DNA from: a bacterium
GTDB taxonomy: Bacteria > Bacillota > Clostridia > Oscillospirales > Oscillospiraceae
Direction: 5' to 3'
Assembly: GCA_004560375.1 (NCBI GenBank)
Contig: SFVC01000020.1
Location: 1 to 58,982 of the forward strand
DNA: 58,982 bases
A model generated the notes under the pieces. The model was not told the DNA's origin. It ran no database searches and worked only from the letters and a program-made list of their open reading frames with translations. Numbering within the stretch: the stretch's first letter is position 1; each line of letters starts with the position of its first letter. The translations under genes were made by a program, and so were the position numbers. Positions 1 to 9,843 of this stretch are shown here, in pieces.

Positions 1-35
1 CAAATGGGGGCGTTGCCCCCTTTGGAAACCCCCAC

Positions 36-87
36 AAGAAAAGGCGGTACGCTACCCCTCCACGGGGCGCATACCGCCTTTTCTTGT
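36..87. terminator. Bidirectional intrinsic terminator
   Basis: A 14-bp perfect stem (36-49 with 72-85) closes over a GC-rich loop and is flanked by A-rich sequence on the left and TTTTCTTGTT on the right, so it can stop transcription from both sides. It probably ends an unseen gene left of the window and the small minus-strand genes at 151-608. Confidence 0.75.
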
Positions 88-150
88 TATCCAGCCCTCT
101 GGCTGTATCGGTTGAGCAAAAGTCAGCGTGGGATTATTGATGTGGTATCT

Positions 151-279
151 TTATCTAAGTGAACCCCCCGTCTCCCACTTGGAGACGGTCTGGCGGCTCA
201 CCCCCAGCTTCTCCGCCACCGCCTCCTGGGACAGGCCGGACTTCCTCCGGGCGGCGGACAGGCTGCTTCCCAAGTTCAT
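151..279 (-). pseudogene. Truncated HTH (XRE/Cro-CI) regulator remnant
   Basis: A 42-codon frame encodes the start of an XRE-type DNA-binding domain: the helix-turn-helix reads LSQEAVAEKLGVSRQTVSKWE at about residues 16-36, ideal for this family. The start is well supported by AAAGGAG 8 nt before the ATG. The frame stops directly after KWETGGS, where relatives continue with PDLDKL-like residues and the rest of a 70-200 residue protein. Nothing downstream in any frame resembles the missing part. I read it as a gene cut short by a frameshift or deletion; a tiny functional HTH peptide is less likely because helices 4-5 of the fold are missing. It lies downstream of another minus-strand gene and may share its transcript. 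Confidence 0.6.
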
Positions 280-404
280 AAAACCAGCTCCTTTCCTGTG
301 GCCTATTATAGCCCCGGGGGGCGGGGAAGTCCAGCAACAGGGGACGGCAGTTTCGCCCGGGATTTGTCCACCTGCGGGCGGGCAGGGGAGGGGAGGGACA
401 GCCC

Positions 405-608
405 TCACTCCAGCCGCTTTTGGAGCCACGCGATCTTCTCCGCGTCCGTCATCTCCTCCTCGAACACCACGCCGCGCACCTCCTGCAGCGTCCATTCCGC
501 CCGGTTCTCTATGGCCTGGCGCAGCTGATCCATGTCCAGATCCGGGGTCTCCACCGTCACGGTGCCGTTTTTGATCAGGGTTGAGAGCACAAATTGCAGT
601 GTTGTCAT
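405..608 (-). CDS. Small conserved-looking protein of unknown function (67 aa)
   Basis: I do not recognise this family. The product is a 67-residue acidic cytoplasmic protein with no signal peptide or membrane segment: a short hydrophobic N-terminus (MTTLQFVLSTL), a beta-like stretch NGTVTVETPD, then a helical half ending in DAEKIAWLQKRLE. I chose the ATG preceded by GGGAG at 11 nt rather than the frame opening nine codons earlier, which lacks a ribosome-binding site. It is transcribed away from the small gene at 717 and toward the broken HTH gene, so the two minus-strand genes may once have formed a unit. Codon use is like the neighbouring housekeeping genes. Confidence 0.55.
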   Translation of the reverse strand: MTTLQFVLSTLIKNGTVTVETPDLDMDQLRQAIENRAEWTLQEVRGVVFEEEMTDAEKIAWLQKRLE

Positions 609-673
609 CGGCTTTCTCACTCCCTTCGTAAACAATTGTTATACCGTTGTCATACACAATTATAGCACGTATT

Positions 674-704
674 GCATTACATTGTAAAGTACATAATGTA
701 ATGC
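674..704. promoter_or_regulatory. Inverted repeat, candidate operator
   Basis: Ten-base arms GCATTACATT (674-683) and AATGTAATGC (695-704) form a perfect inverted repeat with an 11-bp AT-rich spacer, lying in the divergent spacer directly before the next small gene. Position and symmetry suit an operator, possibly for autoregulation by that gene's ribbon-helix-helix-like product; this is inference. Confidence 0.5.
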
Positions 705-716
705 GTGGTGAATGAC

Positions 717-914
717 ATGAGAAAATTTAAAGTGCCTGTAATCCCTCCAACCACCCCAAAATCCATCCGCTTCCCCAACGATATCATCGACGAGGTAGAG
801 GAAGCCATCCGGGGCACCGGGGCCACCTTTTCCGCCTTTGTCATCGAGGCCACCCGGGTGGCCCTGGAGAGCCTGAAGGAGGACGCGGAAGCGGAAAACA
901 ATGCCCAGCCATAA
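717..914 (+). CDS. Small ribbon-helix-helix-like (Arc/CopG or YlcI-type) protein
   Basis: This is a 65-residue soluble protein with the pattern KSIRFPNDIIDEVEEAI, typical of short Arc/CopG-like DNA-binding proteins: a beta strand of alternating residues followed by two helices, here DIIDEVEEAIRGT and TFSAFVIEATRVALESL. Such proteins are dimeric repressors, often antitoxins or plasmid-type regulators. No toxin-like partner is adjacent, so a toxin-antitoxin role is not supported. The start is ATG 717 (weak GGTG 6 nt before); GTG 705 in the same frame is possible but overlaps the inverted repeat and has no ribosome-binding site. The repeat just upstream may be its own operator. A strong hairpin terminator follows within 6 nt. 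Confidence 0.6.
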   Translation: MRKFKVPVIPPTTPKSIRFPNDIIDEVEEAIRGTGATFSAFVIEATRVALESLKEDAEAENNAQP

Positions 915-919
915 AAATG

Positions 920-952
920 CCGGGGCGCTTTGTGCTTGACAAAACGCCCCGG
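920..952 (+). terminator. Terminator-like hairpin after the RHH gene, overlapping a promoter
   Basis: CCGGGGCG (920-927) pairs perfectly with CGCCCCGG (945-952) just after the upstream stop codon. No long T-run follows, so efficiency is uncertain. The -35 box of the next promoter lies in its loop. Confidence 0.55.
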
Positions 953-963
953 TGCTGTATAAT
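936..963 (+). promoter_or_regulatory. Consensus sigma-A promoter for the structured RNA
   Basis: TTGACA (936-941) and TATAAT (958-963) match both hexamers perfectly with a 16-bp spacer. The predicted start near 970 coincides with the first base of the closing helix of the RNA that follows. Confidence 0.85.
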
Positions 964-969
964 AATGAT

Positions 970-1189
970 AAGGGCGCTGTCGGTAAGCGGTTAGCCCGGT
1001 TTTGTGAGTTTAGTTCCTATTTATGCAACAGGAAACCGTCACTTGGCCGAGTGGCGGTTTCTGCATCTTACTTGAACCGTAATTGCCCATTTGTGGACAT
1101 AAAACGTCACAGTAATCAGCATTGCTCTACACCCCCTTTCGGGGCTATGTAGCCAACCGCCTACCGTTTTCACGACAGCGCCGTTTTTA
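970..1189 (+). ncRNA. Structured non-coding RNA of about 220 nt, raiA-like candidate
   Basis: No credible reading frame is present, but the RNA closes on itself: GGCGCTGTCG (973-982) pairs with CGACAGCGCC (1173-1182), and GCGGTT (987-992) with AACCGC (1155-1160). Internal helices include GAAACCG/CGGTTTC (1032-1038/1055-1061) extended by CACT/AGTG and TGCA/TGCA, and CTACA...TGTAG around CCCC/GGGG (1127-1152). TGTGA (1003-1007) could form a long-range helix with TCACA (1107-1111). The outer stem is followed by GTTTTTAT, so it doubles as the terminator. A perfect promoter sits upstream. Size, a P1 stem that encloses several hairpins, and the host lineage fit the raiA RNA motif of Firmicutes; 6S RNA fits less well because there is no single rod with a large central bubble. 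The RNA call is firm, the family name is not. Confidence 0.72.
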
Positions 1190-1226
1190 TCTTAACCTTC
1201 CAGGGACAATTTGTCAACGAACTCCA

Positions 1227-1285
1227 GGAGCGCAAGGGAATCCGGCGTGGAAATCCGCCGATTCTCCATTGCGCTCCCGCTTTTT
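1227..1285 (+). terminator. Hairpin with T-run upstream of ilvD
   Basis: GGAGCGCAA (1227-1235) pairs with TTGCGCTCC (1269-1277), with further inner pairing of GGAATCCGGCG to CGCCGATTC(T)CC, followed by CGCTTTTTCTG. It is a second terminator behind the structured RNA. Its 3' arm overlaps the -35 box of the ilvD promoter. Confidence 0.6.
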
Positions 1286-1297
1286 CTGTGGTACAAT
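1269..1297 (+). promoter_or_regulatory. Candidate ilvD promoter
   Basis: TTGCGC (1269-1274) and TACAAT (1292-1297) are separated by 17 bp. The predicted transcript would start near 1304 and have a 5' leader of about 38 nt, too short for a T-box. Confidence 0.6.
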
Positions 1298-1341
1298 GAC
1301 ACAACGCTTTCCCCCACACTACCGCGAAGGAGATCTGCCTT

Positions 1342-3003
1342 ATGCGTTCCGACAACGTGAAAAAGGGCGTCCCCACCGCCCCCAACCGCTCCCTGTTCTA
1401 CGCCCTGGGCTATACCAGGGAGGAGCTGGAGCGCCCCCTCATCGGCGTGGTGTGCTCCTATAATGAGATCGTCCCCGGCCACATGAACCTGGACAAGATC
1501 GCCGAAGCGGTCAAGGCGGGCATCCGGGCCGCCGGGGGTACCCCCGTGGAGTTCCCCGCCATCGCCGTGTGCGACGGCATCGCCATGGGCCACGTGGGCA
1601 TGAAGTACTCCCTGGTCACCCGGGATCTCATCGCCGACTCCACCGAGGCCATGGCCATGGCCCACCAGTTCGACGGGCTGGTGATGATCCCCAACTGCGA
1701 CAAAAACGTGCCGGGGCTGCTGATGGCCGCCGCCCGGGTGAATATCCCCACCATCTTCTGCTCCGGCGGGCCCATGCTGGCCGGAAGGCTCAACGACGGG
1801 CGGCGCACCTGCCTGTCCCATATGTTTGAGGCGGTGGGGGGCTACTACGCCGGCAAGCTGGACGAGGCGGGGGTGGAGGAGTACGAGGAGAACGCCTGCC
1901 CCACCTGCGGCTCCTGCTCCGGTATGTACACCGCCAACTCCATGAACTGCCTCACCGAGGCCATCGGCATGGGGCTGAAGGGCAACGGCACCATCCCCGC
2001 CGTGTGGTCGGCCCGGCTGCGGCTGGCCAAGCACGCCGGGATGCAGATCATGGAGCTGGTGAAGCGGGACATCCGCCCCCGGGACATCATGACGGAGGCC
2101 GCCTTCCACAACGCCGAGACAGTGGACATGGCCCTGGGCTGCTCCACCAACACCATGCTCCACCTGCCCGCCATCGCCCACGAGTGCGGCATCGAGCTGG
2201 ATCTGGACATGAGCAACGAGATCTCCAGTAAAACCCCCAACCTGTGCCACCTGGCCCCCGCCGGGGACACCTACATGGAGGATCTGGAGGGCGCGGGGGG
2301 CGTCCACGCCGTCATGGCGGAGCTGAACAAGAAGGGCCTGCTGGACACCAGCGTCATGACCTGCACCGGCAAGACCCTGGCCGAGAACTTAGAGGGCGTG
2401 GTCAACCGGAACCCAGAGCTGATCCGGCCCATCGACAACCCCTATTCCGCCGACGGCGGCATCGCCGTCCTCAAGGGCAACCTGGCCCCGGAGGGCTGTG
2501 TGGTGAAGCGTTCCGCCGTGGCCCCCGAGATGATGCGGCATGAGGGCCCCGCCCGGGTGTTCAACTCCGAGGAGGAGGCCATCGAGGCCATCTACGCCGG
2601 CAAGATCGTGGCGGGGGACGTGGTGGTCATCCGCTGCGAGGGCCCCAAGGGCGGGCCCGGGATGCGGGAGATGCTCAACCCCACCTCCGCCATCTGCGGC
2701 ATGGGCCTGGGGGAGTCCGTGGCCCTGATCACGGACGGGCGGTTCTCCGGGGCCACCCGGGGGGCCTCCATCGGCCACGTCTGTCCCGAGGCCGCCCAGG
2801 GCGGGCCCATCGCCTTCGTGGAGGAGGGCGACCGGATCGCCATCGACATCCCCGCCTGCAGGATCCAGCTGCTGGTGGACGGGGACACCCTGGCCAAGCG
2901 GCGCGCCGCCTGGACGTGCCCCGAGCCCAAGATCAAGACCGGCTACCTGGCCCGGTACGCCAAGCTGGTCACCTCCGCCGCCCGGGGGGCGGTGTTAGAG
3001 TAA
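1342..3003 (+). CDS. ilvD: Dihydroxy-acid dehydratase
   Basis: IlvD dehydrates 2,3-dihydroxy-isovalerate and 2,3-dihydroxy-3-methylvalerate to the keto acids that precede valine, leucine and isoleucine; it is a cytoplasmic Fe-S enzyme. The 553-residue length is normal. Visible family signatures are the NCDKNVPG block (C119, metal-binding region with K121) and CPTCGSCSGMYTANSMNC (around 187-204, cluster ligand C192), then the C-terminal GGPGMREML and GRFSG blocks. The early NEIVPGH segment has Gly where [2Fe-2S]-type enzymes carry a third Cys, so an oxygen-labile [4Fe-4S] E. coli-like form is likely; this is inference. The start has AAGGAGAT at good spacing. No other branched-chain amino acid gene is in the window, so it is transcribed alone. 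Confidence 0.95.
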   Translation: MRSDNVKKGVPTAPNRSLFYALGYTREELERPLIGVVCSYNEIVPGHMNLDKIAEAVKAGIRAAGGTPVEFPAIAVCDGIAMGHVGMKYSLVTRDLIADSTEAMAMAHQFDGLVMIPNCDKNVPGLLMAAARVNIPTIFCSGGPMLAGRLNDGRRTCLSHMFEAVGGYYAGKLDEAGVEEYEENACPTCGSCSGMYTANSMNCLTEAIGMGLKGNGTIPAVWSARLRLAKHAGMQIMELVKRDIRPRDIMTEAAFHNAETVDMALGCSTNTMLHLPAIAHECGIELDLDMSNEISSKTPNLCHLAPAGDTYMEDLEGAGGVHAVMAELNKKGLLDTSVMTCTGKTLAENLEGVVNRNPELIRPIDNPYSADGGIAVLKGNLAPEGCVVKRSAVAPEMMRHEGPARVFNSEEEAIEAIYAGKIVAGDVVVIRCEGPKGGPGMREMLNPTSAICGMGLGESVALITDGRFSGATRGASIGHVCPEAAQGGPIAFVEEGDRIAIDIPACRIQLLVDGDTLAKRRAAWTCPEPKIKTGYLARYAKLVTSAARGAVLE

Positions 3004-3014
3004 TCCACTCCATT

Positions 3015-3048
3015 TCCCGCAGGGCGGCCTTCCCGGCCGCTTTGCGGG
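3015..3048 (+). terminator. Weak terminator-like hairpin between ilvD and trkA
   Basis: CCCGCA...GCGGCC pairs with GGCCGC...TGCGGG in the 91-nt spacer. There is no immediate T-run, so it may be a partial terminator or an mRNA end-stabilising stem. Confidence 0.4.
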
Positions 3049-3094
3049 ATTTGGCCGCGTTTTCCCGATTTTTTAAGGAATCGAGCTGATCGCT

Positions 3095-4465
3095 TTGAAT
3101 ATCATCATTGCCGGGGCGGGCAAGGTGGGCGGCACCGTGGCCGAGCACCTGTCCGGCGAGGGGCACAGCGTCACCATTGTGGACAAGACGGACGCCGTGT
3201 TGAACCGACTGTCCAACCAGCTGGACGTGATGTGCCTGAAGGGGAACTGCGCCTCCCGGGATCTGCTGCTGGAGGCGGGGGCCCGGGAGTGCGACGTGCT
3301 CATCGCCGCCACCGCCTCCGACGAGATCAACCTGCTGTGCTGCCACTGCGCCCACAACTTGGGGGTGCCCTATACGGTGGCCCGGGTGCGGGGCACGGAG
3401 TACGCCAACGATCTGGACACCCTGAAGCGGGACTTGGGCATCACCATGCTCATCAACCCGGAGCTGGCCTCGGCGGTGGAGATCTCCCGGCTGCTGCGCT
3501 TCCCCTCCGCCGCCAACATCGACACCTTTGCCCGGGGCCGGGTGGAGCTCATCTCCTTCCACATCCAGGAGACGGACTTCCTGGCGGGCCGCTCCCTGGC
3601 CTCCCTGTCCTCCAAGATCCAGGATCTGCCCGTGCTGTTCTGCGCCGTGGAGCGGGGGGACGACGTGTTCATCCCCAACGGCTCCACCGTCCTGGCCCGG
3701 GAGGATCGGGTGTACGTGGCGGGCACTCCCAACGGCGTCCACCAGTTCTTCAAGCTGCTGGGCCGGCAGACCCACCGCATACGGGAGGTGTTCATCATCG
3801 GCGGCGGCCGCATCGCCTTCTATCTGCTGGTGCAGCTGGAGCGGCTGGGCATGAGCTGCAAGGTGGTGGAACGGGATCCGGCCCGCTGCCGCGCCCTGGC
3901 CGAGGGGTTCCCCCACAGCCTGATCATCCAGGGGGACGGCACCGACCCGGAGCTGCTGGAGGAGGAGCGCATGGCCGCCAGCGACGCCTTCATCGCCCTC
4001 ACCGACCGGGACGAGGACAACCTGATCATCTCCCTCTACGCCCATCAGGCGGGGGTGTCCAAGGTGGTGGCCAAGTCCAACCGGCAGAACTACACCTCCA
4101 TCGCCCACTCCGCCGGGGTGGAGTCGGTGGTGTCCCCCAAGCTGACCACCGCGGGGCAGATCCTGCGGATGATCCGGGGGCTGCAAAACTCCAAGGGCAG
4201 CGCCATGATCGCCCTGTACCGCATCGCGGAGGGCCGGGCGGAGGCCATGGAGTTCGTGGCGGCCCCCACCACCCAGCATCTGGGGGTGCCGCTGAAGGAT
4301 CTGAAGCTGAAAAAGGGCGTGCTCATCGCCGTCATCGTCCGGGGGGCGAAGGTGATCATCCCCGAGGGCTCCACCACCCTGGAGAGCGGGGACAACGTGA
4401 TCGTGGTGGCCCGGGACAGCGGCATCCTGGATCTCAACGACATCTACGAGGGCGGCGGCCTATGA
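3095..4465 (+). CDS. trkA: Trk potassium uptake regulatory NAD-binding protein TrkA
   Basis: TrkA is the cytoplasmic gating ring of the Trk K+ channel; nucleotide binding opens the TrkH pore. The 456-residue protein has the usual tandem arrangement: Rossmann RCK-N (MNIIIAGAGKVGGTVAEHL at the start), RCK-C, a second RCK-N beginning near residue 230 (FIIGGGRIAFYLL), and a second RCK-C. The start is TTG, because MNIIIAGAG is the family's normal N-terminus and no ATG lies near; the ribosome-binding site is weak (AAGGAA about 15 nt away, or GAGCTGAT nearer). Its stop overlaps the trkH start as ATGA, implying translational coupling and complex formation. Confidence 0.93.
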   Translation: MNIIIAGAGKVGGTVAEHLSGEGHSVTIVDKTDAVLNRLSNQLDVMCLKGNCASRDLLLEAGARECDVLIAATASDEINLLCCHCAHNLGVPYTVARVRGTEYANDLDTLKRDLGITMLINPELASAVEISRLLRFPSAANIDTFARGRVELISFHIQETDFLAGRSLASLSSKIQDLPVLFCAVERGDDVFIPNGSTVLAREDRVYVAGTPNGVHQFFKLLGRQTHRIREVFIIGGGRIAFYLLVQLERLGMSCKVVERDPARCRALAEGFPHSLIIQGDGTDPELLEEERMAASDAFIALTDRDEDNLIISLYAHQAGVSKVVAKSNRQNYTSIAHSAGVESVVSPKLTTAGQILRMIRGLQNSKGSAMIALYRIAEGRAEAMEFVAAPTTQHLGVPLKDLKLKKGVLIAVIVRGAKVIIPEGSTTLESGDNVIVVARDSGILDLNDIYEGGGL

Positions 4466-5901
4466 ATTTTAAATTGGTGCTGCGTATCACCGGCTTCACC
4501 CTGCTCATCGAGGCGGCGGCCATGCTGCTGCCCCTGGGGGTGGCCCTGCTCTACGGGGAGAGCCCCGTGCCCTTCCTGTCCTCCATCCTGATCATCCTGG
4601 CGGCGGCCTGTGTGCCCGTGTTCCTCCTCAAGCCCAAGAAGGACTTCTTCGCCCGGGAGGGTTTCTTCACCGTGGGCCTGATCTGGGTGCTGTTCGGGGC
4701 CTTCGGGGCGCTGCCCTTCTGGTTCTCCGGGCAGTTTGGGCCCTATGTGGACTGTTTTTTTGAGACGATTTCCGGCTTCACCACCACCGGGGCCACCATT
4801 TTGACCGAGATCGAGGGCCTTCCCATGGGCCTGCTGTTCTGGCGCTCCTTTACCCATTGGCTGGGGGGGATGGGGGTGCTGGTGCTCACCGCCGCCCTGC
4901 TGCCCTTTTTGGGCATCAGCTCCAACTTCCTCATCCGGGCGGAGAGCCCCGGGCCGGTGAAAAGCAAGCTCATGCCCCGGGCCTCCCAATCGTCCAAGGT
5001 GCTGTACGCCATCTATCTGGCCCTGACGGTGCTGGAGACCCTGTGCCTGCGGCTGGCCGGCCTCAACTGGTACGACGCCGTCACCCACGCCATGTCCACC
5101 GCCGGCACCGGCGGCTTTTCCCGCATGAACGCCTCGGTGGGCTCCTTCGGCAATCCGGCGGCGGAGATCATCATCACCGTCTTTATGCTGCTGTTCTCGG
5201 TGAACTTCGCCGTCTATTTCCTCATCCTCACCGGCAAGGCGAAGCAGGCCCTGAAAAGCGACGAGCTGCGGTTCTTCCTCATCATGGTGGCCGTGTCCAC
5301 CGCCGCCATCGCCTGGAACATCCGGGATCTGTACAACGGCGTGGGGGAGTGCGTGCGGTACGCCGCCTTCCAGGTGGCGTCCATCGTGTCCACCACCGGC
5401 TTCTCCTCCGCCAACTACGATCTGTGGCCTGAGTTCTCCAAGGTGCTGCTGGTGGTGCTCACCTTCATCGGGGCCTGCGCCGGATCCACCGGCGGCGGCA
5501 TCAAGTGCAGCCGGATCCTGATCCTGATCCGCTCCGCCCGCCGGGAGGTGCGCTCCATCATCCATCCCCGGGCCGTGTCGGTGGTGCGGTTGGACGGTGC
5601 GCCCCTGCCCGAGGCCACCCTCCACACCACCCAGTGCTACTTCATCATCAACCTGTTCCTGGTGTTCGGCATGGCCGTGGTGGTGGGGCTGGACAACTTC
5701 TCCTTCGGCACCACCCTCACCGCCGTCATCACCTGCATCAGCAACGTGGGGCCAGGGCTGGAACTGGTGGGCCCGGCGGGCAATTTCGCCGCCTTTTCCG
5801 TGCTGAGCAAGCTGGTTTTGTCCTTCCTGATGGTGCTGGGGCGGCTGGAGATGTTCCCCATTCTGGTGCTGTTCAGCCGCAGCGCCTGGCGTCGTTCCTG
5901 A
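4462..5901 (+). CDS. trkH: Trk potassium uptake channel subunit TrkH
   Basis: This is the membrane pore of the Trk K+ importer, 479 residues with about ten hydrophobic segments arranged as four M1-P-M2 repeats. Selectivity-filter-like loops are visible: GFTTTGATI, STAGTGGFS, STTGFSSANY and the last-repeat SNVGPGLELVGP. The intramembrane loop region GACAGSTGGGIKCSR is also typical. It starts at the ATG overlapping the trkA stop; a much longer frame extends upstream but only mirrors trkA in another frame. The pair forms a two-gene operon ending at a strong terminator. Confidence 0.94.
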   Translation: MNFKLVLRITGFTLLIEAAAMLLPLGVALLYGESPVPFLSSILIILAAACVPVFLLKPKKDFFAREGFFTVGLIWVLFGAFGALPFWFSGQFGPYVDCFFETISGFTTTGATILTEIEGLPMGLLFWRSFTHWLGGMGVLVLTAALLPFLGISSNFLIRAESPGPVKSKLMPRASQSSKVLYAIYLALTVLETLCLRLAGLNWYDAVTHAMSTAGTGGFSRMNASVGSFGNPAAEIIITVFMLLFSVNFAVYFLILTGKAKQALKSDELRFFLIMVAVSTAAIAWNIRDLYNGVGECVRYAAFQVASIVSTTGFSSANYDLWPEFSKVLLVVLTFIGACAGSTGGGIKCSRILILIRSARREVRSIIHPRAVSVVRLDGAPLPEATLHTTQCYFIINLFLVFGMAVVVGLDNFSFGTTLTAVITCISNVGPGLELVGPAGNFAAFSVLSKLVLSFLMVLGRLEMFPILVLFSRSAWRRS

Positions 5902-5932
5902 GGAATTGTTAAAAAAATATCGTTCTTTTGTG

Positions 5933-5972
5933 TGCGTCTTTTCATTTTTCAGGTGAAAAGACGCATTTTTTT
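5933..5972 (+). terminator. Strong intrinsic terminator after trkAH
   Basis: A perfect 12-bp stem (TGCGTCTTTTCA with TGAAAAGACGCA) is followed by seven T. Confidence 0.92.
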
Positions 5973-5973
5973 C

Positions 5974-6002
5974 TTGCAAAACAAATCCAGCTTGTGTAAA
6001 AT
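5974..6002 (+). promoter_or_regulatory. Promoter for the membrane pyrophosphatase
   Basis: TTGCAA (5974-5979) and TAAAAT (5997-6002) are 17 bp apart, immediately after the terminator. Confidence 0.65.
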
Positions 6003-6064
6003 ACAGGATAGAAAAACGCCGACCCGGCCGCGCCGCCGGCGGCTACGAGAGGAGCAATGTCGTT

Positions 6065-8176
<2,112 letters not shown>

Positions 8177-8203
8177 GTTCATTGGAAAGGGTTTTCCGCC
8201 GCT

Positions 8204-9409
8204 ATGAAGTATGATTTTACCTCCATTCTGGATCGCCATGGCCGGGACGCCATCGCCCTGGACGGCATCGGCCAGCCCGGCCGCCCCGGCGCCCCCCGGG
8301 AGGGCTTCGACGCCATCCCCATGTGGGTGGCGGACATGAACTTCCCCACCTTTCCCGGCATACCCGCCGCCATGATAGAGCGGGCCCAACACCCCGCCTT
8401 CGGCTACTTCTCCCCCACGGACGGGTACTATGACGCCATCCTCCGCTGGCAGCGGGAGCGCAACGGGGTGACGGGGCTGGAGCGGGCGCACATCGGGTAC
8501 GAGAACGGCGTGCTGGGCGGGGTGGTTTCCGCGCTGAACGTGTTGTGCTCCCGGGGGGACAATGTGCTGCTCCACTCCCCCACCTATATCGGCTTTACCC
8601 ACGCCCTCACCGACAACGGCTACCACATCGTCCACAGCCCCCTGGCGCTGGACGGGGACAACGTGTGGCGGATGGACTTTGACGACATGGAGCGGAAGAT
8701 CGTGGAACACCACATCCACGCCGCCGTGTTCTGCTCCCCCCACAACCCCTGCGGCCGGGTGTGGGAGCGGTGGGAGCTGGAGCGGGCCATGGAGCTGTTC
8801 CGCAAGCACAACGTGTACGTGGTGTCCGACGAGATCTGGTCGGATCTGACCCTGGAGGGCTGCCGGCATATCCCCACCCAGAGCGTCAGCGAGGACGCGC
8901 GGCAGCGCACGGTGGCCCTGTACGCCCCCTCCAAGACCTTCAATTTAGCGGGGCTGGTGGGAAGCTACCACGTGATCTACAACCCCTGGCTGCGGGAGCG
9001 GGTGGAGAAGGAATCCTCCCTGTGCCACTACAACGAGATGAACGTGCTGTCCATGCACGCCCTCACCGCCGCCTACGCCCCAGAGGGGCAGGTGTGGCTG
9101 GACGAGCTGCGGCAGGTGCTCACCGGCAACGTGGACTTTGCCTGCCAGTATATCGCAAAGCACTTCCAGGGCGTGAAGGTGTCCAAGCCCCAGGGCACCT
9201 ATATGCTGTTCCTGGACTGCACGGACTGGTGCGCCGCCCACGGCAAAACCATCGACCAGCTGGAGCGGATGGGCTGGGACGTGGGGGTGGCCTGGCAGGA
9301 CGGGCGGATGTTCCACGGCCCCTGTCACATCCGGGTAAACCTGGCCCTGCCTCTCTCCCGGGTGGAGGAGGCGTTCCGCCGGCTGGATCAGTACGTGTTC
9401 AACGCCTGA
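8204..9409 (+). CDS. MalY/PatB-type PLP aminotransferase (probable cystathionine beta-lyase)
   Basis: This is a fold-type I PLP enzyme of 401 residues in the MalY/PatB branch, whose members cleave C-S bonds of cystathionine or cysteine, or act as aminotransferases. Family marks are the N-terminal PMWVADMNFPT, the cofactor region SPHNPCGRVW (written SPPHNPCGR-like around residue 183), SDEIWSDL and the Schiff-base lysine in PSKTFNLAGL near 240. A weak GGAAAGGG lies about 13 nt before the ATG. It follows hppA by 27 nt and ends at a bidirectional terminator. The exact substrate is not decided by sequence; methionine or cysteine metabolism is the usual role. Confidence 0.85.
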   Translation: MKYDFTSILDRHGRDAIALDGIGQPGRPGAPREGFDAIPMWVADMNFPTFPGIPAAMIERAQHPAFGYFSPTDGYYDAILRWQRERNGVTGLERAHIGYENGVLGGVVSALNVLCSRGDNVLLHSPTYIGFTHALTDNGYHIVHSPLALDGDNVWRMDFDDMERKIVEHHIHAAVFCSPHNPCGRVWERWELERAMELFRKHNVYVVSDEIWSDLTLEGCRHIPTQSVSEDARQRTVALYAPSKTFNLAGLVGSYHVIYNPWLRERVEKESSLCHYNEMNVLSMHALTAAYAPEGQVWLDELRQVLTGNVDFACQYIAKHFQGVKVSKPQGTYMLFLDCTDWCAAHGKTIDQLERMGWDVGVAWQDGRMFHGPCHIRVNLALPLSRVEEAFRRLDQYVFNA

Positions 9410-9414
9410 CAGAT

Positions 9415-9452
9415 AAAAACCAGCCGTCCGCGGTGCGGACGGCTGGTTTTTT
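9415..9452. terminator. Bidirectional terminator between convergent genes
   Basis: AAAAACCAGCCGTCCGC pairs with GCGGACGGCTGGTTTTTT around GGT, giving a U-run for both strands. Confidence 0.92.
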
Positions 9453-9843
9453 ACGCCTTGCCCTTGGCCTGGGCCCGGGCCAGGAACTTTTCGGGCTTGA
9501 TGATAAACCGCTCATGGGTTCCGCCGCCGATCTGCTCCCGCTCGTCGTAGGCGGCCACGGCAAAGGTGAGCTTCCGGCCCTCCACCGCCGTCAGCTCCGC
9601 CTCCGCCCACACCTTCAGGCCGATGGGGGTGGCGGCGTCGTGGGTCACGTCCAGCCGGGTGCCCACCGTGCCCTCGTCTGGGGCCAGGGCGGCCTGCACC
9701 GCGTTGACGGCGGCGTTTTCCATCAGGGCGATCATATACGGCGTGGCGAACACGGGCACCAGCCCGGAGCCCACCGCCTGGGCGGTGTTATCCGGGGTGA
9801 CGGTGGTCTCGGCGCGGCCCTTCAGGCCGATGTTCAGTTCCAT
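9451..9843 (-). CDS. Hotdog-fold thioesterase, fluoroacetyl-CoA thioesterase (FlK)-like
   Basis: The 130-residue cytoplasmic protein has the hotdog pattern of the FlK-like group: GLKGRAETTVTPDNTAQAVGSG, then a central helix FATPYMIALMENAAVNAV holding the putative catalytic region, and the strand DVTHDAATPIGLKVWAEAEL. FlK itself hydrolyses fluoroacetyl-CoA; most relatives in clostridia have unknown acyl-CoA substrates, so only a general thioesterase function is claimed. The start has GGAGGAATTGTA directly before the ATG. It is a single gene, convergent with the aminotransferase and divergent from the MATE exporter. Confidence 0.8.
   Translation of the reverse strand: MELNIGLKGRAETTVTPDNTAQAVGSGLVPVFATPYMIALMENAAVNAVQAALAPDEGTVGTRLDVTHDAATPIGLKVWAEAELTAVEGRKLTFAVAAYDEREQIGGGTHERFIIKPEKFLARAQAKGKA

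Noticed and set aside
970..1189. 6S RNA as identity of the ncRNA
   Set aside because: The fold has several separate hairpins inside a closing stem, not a rod with a central open bubble; kept only as a weak alternative.
952..1463. Small plus-strand frames over the structured RNA
   Set aside because: They lack ribosome-binding sites and lie on bases explained by conserved-looking helices.
3232..4461. A long upstream extension of the trkH frame
   Set aside because: The extra 410 codons overlap trkA in another frame and have a Gly/Arg/Pro-rich composition; the true start overlaps the trkA stop as ATGA.
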